NCBI GenBank assembly: GCA_964474655.1 | Contig: CAYYTU010000042.1 | Span: 1 to 26,621, forward strand | Reading direction: 5' to 3' | Source: CAYYTU01 sp964474655 | Lineage (GTDB): Bacteria > Chloroflexota > Anaerolineae > B4-G1 | Length of the DNA stretch: 26,621 bases | Part shown: positions 15,895-24,100 of the stretch, piece after piece | Layout of the letters: every line of letters starts with the position of its first letter | How positions within the stretch are numbered: the first letter of the stretch is position 1 | Position numbers and translations under genes: made by a program | The notes under the pieces: model-generated | The model's input: the letters and a program-made list of their open reading frames with translations, nothing else | Database searches by the model: none | Told to the model about the DNA's origin: nothing

Positions 15895-17106
15895 GAGGGA
15901 GGAGAGGTGGTACAGAACGATATGCTCGCACCGGATGAGCTGATCACTTTGGAGGATCGCTACGAAAGCGGTGTCTACCCCAAGCAGCCCCTCGTGCTGA
16001 CGCGTGGAGAGGGTGCGCGGATATGGGATGCCGAGGGCAACGAGTACATCGATTGCACCAGCGGTCACGGCGTCGCCAACGTGGGCCACGCCAACCCGGC
16101 CGTCGTCGAGGCCGTCACGCAGCAGATTGGGCGGCTGGTGACCGCGCCCAACGGCTTCTACAATGATCAGCGGGCCGAGCTGCTGGCCGAGCTGGTGCGC
16201 ATCGCGCCGGGCGATCTGGAGCGTGCGTACCTGTGCAACTCCGGCGCCGAGGCAGTGGAGGGGGCTTTCAAGTTCGCGCGGCTGGCCACCGATCGGCGAC
16301 GAATCATCGCCACGATGCGCGGGTTCCACGGGCGCACGATGGGCGCACTCTCGGCCACCTGGCGCAAGGGATACCGCAAGCCGTTCGAGCCGCTGGTGCC
16401 CGGGTTCGAGTTCGTGCCCTACGGTCGGCTGGAGCGGATGGAGCAGATGGTGGATGAAGAGACGGCGGCCGTCATCCTGGAGGTGGTGCAGGGCGAGGGC
16501 GGCGTCAACCCCGGCGACGGTGACTACCTGCGTCAGGTGCAGGCGCTCTGCCGGGAGCACGGGGCGCTCTTCATCGTGGACGAGGTGCAGACCGGCTTCG
16601 GGCGCACGGGCAAGCTGTTCGCCTGCCAGCACTACGGTTTGGAGCCGGACCTGATGTGCGTGGCGAAGGCCATCGCCGGCGGCGTGCCGATGGGCGCCAT
16701 CCTGCTCGGCCCGCGGGTCGGCGATCTGCCCAAGAAGGTGCACGGCTCCACGTTTGGCGGCAACGCGCTCTCGTGCGCCGCGGCCCTGGCGACCATTCGG
16801 TTCATCGAATCCGAGGGGCTGCCGCAGCGCGCCGCCGAGCTGGGCCAGCGGCTCGTGAACGGCCTGCGGGCCGTCGACTCGCCCCTGATCCGCGAGGTGC
16901 GCGGGCTGGGCCTGATGGTCGGCATGCAGTTGAAGGGCCGCGCCGGGTCCTACCTGGCTCAGCTGGCCGAGCCAGTCGACGGTCTGGGCGTGCTGGCCCT
17001 CACCGCCGGTTCGACCGTGATGCGCTTCCTGCCGCCCCTGGTGATCAGCGAGGAGGACATTGATACCGTGGTGGAACGGACCGCGGACGTGCTGGAGGAC
17101 GCGTGA
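15892..17106 (+). CDS. lysJ: LysW-bound semialdehyde aminotransferase (LysJ, ArgD family)
   Basis: LysJ is a class-III PLP aminotransferase that transfers an amino group from glutamate to LysW-linked aminoadipate (or glutamate) semialdehyde, giving LysW-lysine or LysW-ornithine. The 404-residue frame follows Thermus LysJ: ESGVYPKQPLVLTRGEGAR, WDAEGNEYIDC, NSGAEAVEGAFKFAR, GFHGRTMGALS, DEVQTGFGRTG, and the PLP lysine Lys259 in CVAKAIAGGVPMGA. The start is uncertain: ATG 15892, GTG 15907 and ATG 15922 are all in frame, and the GGAGGAG motif lies between the first two. The conserved part begins near LITLEDRYESG, so any of the three gives a full enzyme. The stop overlaps the next start (TGATG). 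Confidence 0.94.
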   Translation: MEGGEVVQNDMLAPDELITLEDRYESGVYPKQPLVLTRGEGARIWDAEGNEYIDCTSGHGVANVGHANPAVVEAVTQQIGRLVTAPNGFYNDQRAELLAELVRIAPGDLERAYLCNSGAEAVEGAFKFARLATDRRRIIATMRGFHGRTMGALSATWRKGYRKPFEPLVPGFEFVPYGRLERMEQMVDEETAAVILEVVQGEGGVNPGDGDYLRQVQALCREHGALFIVDEVQTGFGRTGKLFACQHYGLEPDLMCVAKAIAGGVPMGAILLGPRVGDLPKKVHGSTFGGNALSCAAALATIRFIESEGLPQRAAELGQRLVNGLRAVDSPLIREVRGLGLMVGMQLKGRAGSYLAQLAEPVDGLGVLALTAGSTVMRFLPPLVISEEDIDTVVERTADVLEDA

Positions 17107-17807
17107 TGGTCAACCTCGTCCGACACGTTGATGACTGGGTGACGATTCGGCGCGTCTTGGTGAGCGCCTCGGATAAATCGGGCCTGGACGTTTTGATCCC
17201 GGGGCTCCTCGAGGTAAACCCCGAGATGGAGTTCTACGCCACCGGCGGCACGTTCAAGGCCATCACTCAGCTCCTGGGGCCGGAGACAGCGGCCCAGGTG
17301 ATCCGGGTCTCAGATTACACCGGTCAGCCGGAGACGCAGGGTGGGCTGGTCAAAACGCTCGATTTCAAGCTCTACCTGGGCCTGCTGACCGAGACCTACA
17401 ACCAGGCCCATCAGGCCGATATGGATCGCACCGGGGCGCTGCCTCTGGATCTGGTGGTGGCTAACCTCTACCCGTTCGAGGCGACCGTGGCCCGCGATGG
17501 CGTGACGGTGGAGGAAGCTCGCGCCCACATCGACATTGGCGGGCCGTGTATGATCCGCGCTGCGGCGAAGAATTATCTCCGTGTGACGGTGGTGGTCGAT
17601 CCGGCGGACTACCCTGCGCTGATCGAATCCCTGACCGCGCATCACGGTGCGCTGAGCCTGGCGAAGCGCTTCGAGCTGGCCCAGAAGGCATTCGCGCACA
17701 CAGCCGCCTACGACCAGGCGATCCGCGACTTCCTAGCGGCACAAAACCCAGCGGCGGTTCCCTCACGCTACGATCTGAGAAATAACGAATTGCGAATGGC
17801 GAATTGA
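17106..17807 (+). CDS. purH: PurH-like IMP cyclohydrolase part (MGS-like domain)
   Basis: This is the N-terminal half of PurH, which closes FAICAR to IMP in purine synthesis. The 233-residue frame has RRVLVSASDKSGLD, YATGGTFKAI, DYTGQPETQGGLVKTLDFK (replacing the usual EVTG...GRVKTLHPK), ANLYPFEATVA, and IDIGGPCMIRAAAKNY. The C-terminal tail (about ten residues, NNELRMAN) is translated heptamer repeat that supplies the stop. Four bases later an assembly gap begins, so a complete or joined gene cannot be excluded. Start ATG 17106 overlaps the lysJ stop. The purine gene is out of place in a lysine/arginine operon, although ArgG makes AMP; no functional link is shown. Confidence 0.85.
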   Translation: MVNLVRHVDDWVTIRRVLVSASDKSGLDVLIPGLLEVNPEMEFYATGGTFKAITQLLGPETAAQVIRVSDYTGQPETQGGLVKTLDFKLYLGLLTETYNQAHQADMDRTGALPLDLVVANLYPFEATVARDGVTVEEARAHIDIGGPCMIRAAAKNYLRVTVVVDPADYPALIESLTAHHGALSLAKRFELAQKAFAHTAAYDQAIRDFLAAQNPAAVPSRYDLRNNELRMAN

Positions 17808-17945
17808 GAATNNNNNNNNNNNNNNNNNNNNNNNNNNNNNNNNNNNNNNNNNNNNNNNNNNNNNNNNNNNNNNNNNNNNNNNNNNNNNNNNNNNNNNNNN
17901 NNNNNNNNNNNTTCGCCATTCGCAATTCAATATTCGCTATTCGCG
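17781..17945. repeat. Heptamer inverted repeat flanking a 100-N assembly gap
   Basis: GAATTGCGAATGGCGAA (17787-17803) is the exact reverse complement of 17912-17928, and the two flank the run of N at 17812-17911. Exactly 100 N is a conventional placeholder, so the true distance is unknown. The facing arms match the architecture of the other intergenic elements and probably caused the assembly break. Confidence 0.8.
17812..17911. other. Assembly gap (100 N)
   Basis: This is an undetermined stretch between the two purH-like frames. Gap length should be treated as unknown. No translation across it is meaningful. Confidence 0.99.
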
Positions 17946-17959
17946 ATTGGAGTTATTCT

Positions 17960-19222
17960 ATGCCAGACGACCTGAAACAAGCTTATCACACCGTGATGGA
18001 CGATCACTTCCCAGACCGAATGGAGGTGGCCTTCATCTTCGACGACCTTCGCACCACGCTGATCTATGAGAAGGTCTCGTGGGTGGTGGGCGGGGTGCGC
18101 AAAGGGCTCCGCTACGGCGAGAACCCGGGCCAGGAGGCGGCGCTGTACCGGCTGATCAACGGCAATCTCGTCCTGGGCGAGGTGGAGACCATCGCGCCGG
18201 GGCGGTACCTCGTCTCCGATGCCGAGCTGCTGCAGGCTGGCAAGCATCCGGGCAAGATCAACCTGACCGACGCCGACAACGCGCTGAACATCCTGAGCCG
18301 GGTCACACGCTGCCTGCCCGACCGGCCGGCGGTGGCGATTATGAAGCACAACAATCCCTCCGGGGTGGCGTTGGCCGATAGCCTGGCCGGGGCCTACGTG
18401 AAGGCCGATCTGGCCGATCACGTGGCCGCCTTCGGCGGCTGCGTCGCGCTCAACCGGCCCGTCGATGGGGCGACGGCCGAGGCGATCGCGGAGCGTTACG
18501 TCGAGGTGGTGGTGGCCCCGGCCTTCGAGGAGGGCGCAGTCGACATCCTGGCCCAGCGTAAGAACCTGCGCATTATGCGCATCAAAAACATCGAGCGCCT
18601 CACGGCGTTCGCCACCGAGCGATTCGTGGATTTCAAGAGCCTGATCGACGGCGGCGTGGTGGCCCAGCTCTCCTTCGCGCCGCAGGTCTGGGGTAAGGCT
18701 GATCTCGAGCTGGCCGAGGCAATCCACGCGGGAACGACCTACCGCATCGAGCGCGAGCCAACCGAGCAGGAGTACGCCGATATGCTCTTCGGCTGGATGG
18801 TGGAGGCCGGCGTGACGTCGAACTCGGTGCTCTACGTCAGAGACGGGGTCACGGTCGGCATCGGCACCGGCGAGCAGGACCGAGTCGGCGTGGCCCGCAT
18901 CGCGCGTGACAAAGCCTACCGCAAGCTGGCCGACCGGCTGGCCTTCGAGCGCCACGGCGTGATCTACGACGCGCTCGACGACGAGAGCGAGCAACGCGCC
19001 ATCGAGGCCGAGGTCGCTGAGCGCCACGGCGGGCTGCGCGGCGCGGTGATGGTCTCCGATGGGTTCTTTCCCTTCCGCGACGGCGTCGACGTCGGCCTAC
19101 GCGAGGGCGTCACCGCCGTGATCCAGTCCGGCGGCTCGCTCAACGACTACCAGGCCATCCAGGCCTGCAACGAAGTCGGCGCGACGATGGTCTTCACCGG
19201 TCAGCGCTGCTTCAGGCATTAA
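17960..19222 (+). CDS. purH: AICAR transformylase (PurH C-terminal part)
   Basis: This part transfers a formyl group from 10-formyl-THF to AICAR. The 420-residue product from ATG 17960 has RYGENPGQEAALY, INLTDADNALN, the catalytic KHNNPSG, HVAAFGGCVALNRPVD, GIGTGEQDRVGVARIA and SDGFFPFRDGVD. It is longer than the usual transformylase half (about 310-320 residues), with an extra N-terminal stretch of about 55 residues and an insertion (around YRKLADRLAFERHGVIYDAL) before MVSDGFF. GGAG at 17949-17952 gives a reasonable independent start, so this may be a genuine two-gene PurH. Alternatively a single gene was split by the repeat; the gap prevents a decision. A reading that begins at 17804 crosses the gap and is not credible. 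Confidence 0.88.
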   Translation: MPDDLKQAYHTVMDDHFPDRMEVAFIFDDLRTTLIYEKVSWVVGGVRKGLRYGENPGQEAALYRLINGNLVLGEVETIAPGRYLVSDAELLQAGKHPGKINLTDADNALNILSRVTRCLPDRPAVAIMKHNNPSGVALADSLAGAYVKADLADHVAAFGGCVALNRPVDGATAEAIAERYVEVVVAPAFEEGAVDILAQRKNLRIMRIKNIERLTAFATERFVDFKSLIDGGVVAQLSFAPQVWGKADLELAEAIHAGTTYRIEREPTEQEYADMLFGWMVEAGVTSNSVLYVRDGVTVGIGTGEQDRVGVARIARDKAYRKLADRLAFERHGVIYDALDDESEQRAIEAEVAERHGGLRGAVMVSDGFFPFRDGVDVGLREGVTAVIQSGGSLNDYQAIQACNEVGATMVFTGQRCFRH

Positions 19223-19350
19223 ATGGGGAATAGCGAATAGTGAATGGAGATGGAGAATGGAGGATGAAGAATTGAGAGTAGAGAATCGAGACCGAGGGGT
19301 TGATTTTACCGTTGTTCGCCACTCATCATTCGCTATTCACGATTTCCTGG
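19223..19350. repeat. Heptamer arms around the lysK start
   Basis: The left arm (about 19223-19290) has GAATAGC/GAATGGA units and contains the lysK start codon. The right arm (about 19316-19345) has ATTCGC-type units (CACTCATCATTCGCTATTC) and is translated as part of the LysK N-terminus. Together they form an imperfect inverted pair. Confidence 0.65.
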
Positions 19351-20399
19351 AGCGCTCGCTCACGATCCCCAGCCTCTCCGGCGAGGAGGACGCCTTTGCC
19401 GAGCACTTAGTCGAGCAGATGACGGCCCTGGGCTTTCGTGCGCGCCGTGACGAAGTGGGCAACGTCATCGGCGAGCTGGGCGCTCCGGATACCGAACGGA
19501 CGTTCGTGCTGCTGGGCCATATGGACACAGTGCCAGGCGATATCCCCATTCAGCAGGAGAACGGCTGCCTCTACGGGCGCGGCGCGGTCGATGCCAAGGG
19601 GCCGCTGACCGCTTTCACGCTGGCGGCGGCTCGGGTGCAGTCGCTGCTGAACGACGCCCGGATTCTGGTGATCGGCGCGGTGGAGGAAGAGGCGCGGTCG
19701 AAAGGCGCGCACCATCTGGCGCGGACGATGCCCCCCCCCGACGGCGTTATCATCGGCGAGCCAAGCGGCTGGCAGGGCATCACTCTGGGCTACAAGGGCA
19801 CGCTATGCGTCGACTATCGGCTTACCCACCCGACCGGGCATGGGGCCGGCGATCGGTCGACGGCGGCCGAAGAAGCTATCGCCTTTTGGAACCGGCTGAT
19901 CGAATACTCAGAGGCGTACAACCAGGGGCGCCAGCCGCCGCGCTTCGACACACTCGATCCAACGCTGCGGGCCATCTGCACCGACGATGGGGGCCCGGGG
20001 GCCGCCGGCCTGGAGGAGAGCGTGACGATGGACATCGGGCTGCGTCTGCCGCCGGGGATAGATCAGGCGGCGTTGGAGCAAGCAATGCAGAACTGGAGCG
20101 GCGATGCCGACGTGACCTTCCCCTACAGCGAGCGGCCCTTTCGAGCCGCCAAGAACACTCCCGTCGTGCGGGCGCTGCTGCGGGCCATCCGCGCCGCCGA
20201 GGGTAAGCCGCGCTTCAAGCTGAAGACTGGCACCTCGGATATGAACGTGGTCGGCCCGGCGTGGAGTTGTCCCATCGCAGCCTACGGTCCGGGCGATTCC
20301 AGCCTGGACCATACACCCCACGAGCACATTGAGATCGAAGAGTTTCGTAAAAGCATCGCGGTGCTGACCACGGCCTTGGAGCTGCTGACCAAGAGTTAG
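19257..20399 (+). CDS. lysK: LysW-lysine/ornithine hydrolase (LysK, M20 peptidase family)
   Basis: LysK releases lysine or ornithine by hydrolysing its amide link to the LysW C-terminal Glu; it is a metal-dependent M20-family enzyme. The 380-residue frame has LLGHMDTVPG (metal His and Asp), YGRGAVDAKGPL (bridging Asp), GAVEEEARSKGA (catalytic Glu pair), IGEPSG, GYKGTL, and the C-terminal GTSDMNVVG and SLDHTPHEH, matching Thermus LysK. The first 30 or so residues (MEDEELRV to SSFAIH) are translated repeat arms; family similarity begins at FLERSLTIPSLSGEE. The true start may be ATG 19257 or a weak downstream codon. A run of nine C at 19731-19739 lies in frame. It is the last gene before a strong terminator. 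Confidence 0.93.
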   Translation: MEDEELRVENRDRGVDFTVVRHSSFAIHDFLERSLTIPSLSGEEDAFAEHLVEQMTALGFRARRDEVGNVIGELGAPDTERTFVLLGHMDTVPGDIPIQQENGCLYGRGAVDAKGPLTAFTLAAARVQSLLNDARILVIGAVEEEARSKGAHHLARTMPPPDGVIIGEPSGWQGITLGYKGTLCVDYRLTHPTGHGAGDRSTAAEEAIAFWNRLIEYSEAYNQGRQPPRFDTLDPTLRAICTDDGGPGAAGLEESVTMDIGLRLPPGIDQAALEQAMQNWSGDADVTFPYSERPFRAAKNTPVVRALLRAIRAAEGKPRFKLKTGTSDMNVVGPAWSCPIAAYGPGDSSLDHTPHEHIEIEEFRKSIAVLTTALELLTKS

Positions 20400-20427
20400 C
20401 CCAAAACGCTGGCGTGGAATTGACGTG

Positions 20428-20463
20428 TTCGGCCCTGCTGCGGTAGCAGGGCCGAGTTTTATT
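20428..20463 (+). terminator. Intrinsic terminator ending the cluster
   Basis: TCGGCCCTGCT (20429-20439) and AGCAGGGCCGA (20445-20455) form a perfect 11-bp stem around GCGGT, followed by GTTTTATT. It lies about 30 bp after the lysK stop and separates the biosynthetic cluster from the convergent minus-strand gene. Confidence 0.88.
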
Positions 20464-20487
20464 GATCGATTTGGGCGCGAGGCAGCG

Positions 20488-21006
20488 TCAGGGCGTCAGG
20501 GCAACCTCGACGGTAGTCGTGCGCTTGGGCGCTGCGGGAAGCAAGAACGGATCACTGGCGGCGAGCAGCGCGTCGTCATCTTTCAGCGCGATCACCCAGC
20601 GGAAGGGGCCCTGGCCCAGGTGATCCTCGCTGACCCACCACCGCTTCTGGCCCATAACAGCGTCATTCTCCTCAATCGCGATGTCGTCCAATGTACCGCG
20701 CCAGCCCTCGACGTCGCGCCAGCTGCCGTCCGGATGTTGCCACTGAACCGTGGTCCAGAGCTCTTGCCAGTGGGTCGTATGCCAGGGCCAGCCAGAGGGA
20801 AACTGGAGATTGAGCTCGATGTAGCCGCCGTCCGGCCGACTGTCCGACGCCTTTGAATCAGGTGTTGGACTCGGAGTCTCCGTGGCCTCCGGCTCGGGCC
20901 GCGGCGGCAGGGCCTCCGCCAGTGCCGGATTGAGGGCCAAGCCGATAAGAGTAAAAGCAATCACAACAAAACAGACAAAACACACGCGACGATACGTTTG
21001 AGTCAT
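20488..21006 (-). CDS. Small secreted protein with Trp-rich domain, function unknown
   Basis: The 172-residue product has a signal peptide: RR at 6-7, a hydrophobic core about 8-26, and likely cleavage after ALA near residue 30. A Pro/Thr/Ser-rich linker (about 34-55) and a C-terminal domain follow, with WTTVQWQHPDGSWRDVEGW, then RWWVSEDHLGQGPFRWVI. Similar W/QW-rich modules recur in Chloroflexota secreted proteins from memory; the function is not known to me. There is no lipobox cysteine, so it is probably released or wall-associated. AGGAGGA (21011-21017, minus strand) lies four bases before the ATG. The 173-bp gap upstream, to the end of the next gene, holds no clear promoter or terminator. 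Confidence 0.8.
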   Translation of the reverse strand: MTQTYRRVCFVCFVVIAFTLIGLALNPALAEALPPRPEPEATETPSPTPDSKASDSRPDGGYIELNLQFPSGWPWHTTHWQELWTTVQWQHPDGSWRDVEGWRGTLDDIAIEENDAVMGQKRWWVSEDHLGQGPFRWVIALKDDDALLAASDPFLLPAAPKRTTTVEVALTP

Positions 21007-21179
21007 AAACTCCTCCTACTGATAGCGAGAGACTGTTTGGAAACTGATCACGGATGAACCCAAACTTGCAAAGGGGGCAAGAGGCTCAAACTGCATATTT
21101 TTTGTTAAGAAGATCGCCTTTCGTCATAGAGCATTACCTGAACCTCCGCAAGATTCCCGGCTCAAATTTTCAAACACGC

Positions 21180-24100
21180 TCAGGGTCGTGACGGCAGGTG
21201 ATGATCCGAGGGCGGCCCTTGCCCAGCGGCAGCGGGCGAAGTGCCGTCGGCGGCCCCAGCGATGGACAGGATCGGCCCCAGGATGTTGCCCCCCTCGTCG
21301 TACGGCAGACCGATGATCTCGTGGTTCTCCAACACCGCGCCGTAGTCGGTCTCCTCGTTGGCCGAATCAACCTGGGCGTAGATCGACGTCCCGGGCGCCA
21401 GCGGCCAGGTGACCGCACCCTCGTCGGGGAAGTAGTACGGACTATCCAGCGTCAGCGTGAGCACGTCGCCGGGCGCGATGGGCAAGGCGTCCTGCGTGAC
21501 GCCCCAGACCAGCCCCTGATCGCCCACGTGCTGCCACGTCTGGTTGACGCCGGTGGGCGGGGTGTCGGGGTCGATGTAGACGTCGATCCAGAACTCGTTG
21601 GCGAAGAGGTTCTCCACCGGCGCGTCGCCGTCGTTCTTGATGGTGACGGTGACGGCGTTGGACGCCGCGACCAGCGAGTCGACGATCATGTCCGGCGCGG
21701 CGACGTAGTTCCGCATCACCAGCGGCAGGTAGATCCTGTACCGCTCGATGACCTCCACCCTCGTGGTGGCGGTCAGCTGGCTGACGCTGTTGGTGGCGGT
21801 GACGACGGCGGTGTAGGTGCCGGTGCTGGGGTAGGTGTAGCTGATGGGATTGCCGGTCTTTGTGATGCCGTCGCCCAGCGCCCAGGCGTAGGCGACGTTG
21901 GTGCCGGTGGCGACAGAAGCCTCCAGGTGCGTGAGGCCGCCCAGCGCCGTGGGACTGTCGTTGGAGGCGCTGAGGCCCGTGATGGCAATATCGCCCACGG
22001 TGACGCTGACGACGCTGCGGTTATTGAGCGTGATCGGATCGCTCGCCGCGGCGGTGACGCTGGCCGTGTTGCGGAGCACGAGCCCGATGGTGGGCGGTGC
22101 CGCCGCGGTGATGACGAGGTCCGGCGCTGGACCGACGTCCAGCCCGTCGAGCGTGCAGGTCAGCGGCCGCACGTCCCCGACGATGGTACCCGTCGTGCAG
22201 TCCCAGCTGAGCGCGTCGATATCGAATGAATCCAGCGCAGCGGGCAGCGCGTCCGTGAGCGTGAGAGGGATAGCGAGCGGGCTGGGCCCGGCGTTGCTGA
22301 CGGTCAGCGTGTAGGTGAGCGGCGCGCCCTGGGGGACGCTATCCGCGGGCGTGACGTCTTTGACAAGGCCCAGATCCGCCACGGGACTGACGGTGGTGGT
22401 GATGCGGTCCGTGTTGCGCGTCAGGTCCAGGTCCGCCAGCGTGGAGGTGACGTGGGCGGTGTTGGTGATCACGCCCGGCGTGATGGGCGCCGTCGCCGCC
22501 AGCGTCAGCGTGACGGTCTCGCGGCGGTTCAGTCGCTCGCCCTGGCAGACGACGTCGGCGCCGGTGGCGCAGTCCCAGCCGGGCAGGTCGGGCGTGATGC
22601 CGGTCAGGGCGGAAGGTAGCGTGTCGCTCACAGTCACCGTGTCCGTGGTGACGGCGACCAGCTCCAGCCCCCAGCCGTCGGCGATGCGCCCGCCGTCGGA
22701 GTCGAAGGTGTCGTAGACGTAGAGCCGCCAGGCGCCGTTGGGGCTGCCCCCGTAGAAGGGGCCGAAGCCGCTGCCGTAGGGGCCGGCGGGCGCCGGGTCG
22801 GGCAGACTCTCGCCGAAGCCGTGGTTGGTGGGCCGGTAGGTCGTCGTGGTGAGCGTATCGCTGACCGGCAGGCTCTCGCCTGTCTCGTGGAAGGTCAGCG
22901 TCAGGTCGTCGGCGTCGGCGCCGCCGCCAGCTTTGGCCATCAGCACGGTGTTTTGGCTGCCGGGGCCGGTCAGCAGGGCCACCACGTCGGCCGGGTAGGT
23001 ATGATGGAAGCCGTAGAGGGTGACCGTGATCTCGCGCACCTGACCCGGCACGCTGTTGAGCCAGAGCGTGCTGGGGTAGGGCCAGGCCGCTCCGCCGATG
23101 GGCACGCGGATGTTGCGATGCGTCCGCGCCGAGACCGTCGTGGTCAGCGCGCCGGCGTCCACCGGCCCGGCGTTGCTGACGGCGACGGTATAGGTCAGCG
23201 GCGCGGCAGCGTCGACCGGGTCCGGCGTATCGTGCTTGGCGACCGAGAGATCGGCCACCGGGCGCACAGCGGCGAAGAGCCGCGTCTCGTTATTCTCAAG
23301 ATCGGGATCGAAGATATCCGAGGTGACCACGGCGCGGTTTTCGATCAGGCCGCTCAGCGGCGCCGTGGCCGTGATCTGGAAAGAGACCGACGCCGTGGGC
23401 GTCAATTCGCCGCTCGGTTCGCAGATGACGCCCAACCCTTCGACGCGGCAGGCTGTATCGAGCGCGGTGATCTCCGTCACGTCGGCCGGCAGTGTGTCGG
23501 TGACGACGAGGGCGGTGGCGGTGTAGGGGCCGGTGTTGGTGACGTGAACGGTGAAGGTGATCGTCTCCTCCGGGTTGACTGGGTCGGGCGTAGCGGCCTT
23601 GGCGACGGTCAGGTCGGCCAGCGGGATGACCGTGGTGGTGATGGTGTCCGTCAGGCTAGAGTCCAGACGCACGGTGCTGCCCGCAGACGTAATGGCCGCC
23701 GTGTTGGTGATAGTCCCGCTGACAGTAGGCGCGGCGCCGGTGAGCACGATGGCGTCCCAGCCCCACGGCGAGAGTGCCTCTGTAGTGCAAGTGACGGCTT
23801 GGCCTGCGGTGACGCAGCCCCAACCATCCGGCGTCACGACCGAGGTGGGCGTGATGGGCAGCGTGTCGCTGACGGTCACGTCCCAGGCGGTGCTGGGGCC
23901 GCCTTTACGCACTAGCAGCGTGTAGGTCAGCGGGCTGCCCGGGTTGACCGGGTCGGCCATGCCGTAGGTGGCATCGTGCCAGTAGGGCAGGTCGCGGTCG
24001 TCGTCGTATTTGTGTATCCGCAGGCCGACCTCGGAGGTGACCTGGGTGGTGGCGGTGACGACGTTGTCCGTGGGCGTCAGCTCGCCCGTCGCCGTGACGC

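Noticed and set aside
17804..17959. Start of the transformylase frame before the N run
   Set aside because: Translation through an undetermined gap is meaningless. ATG 17960 has its own ribosome site.
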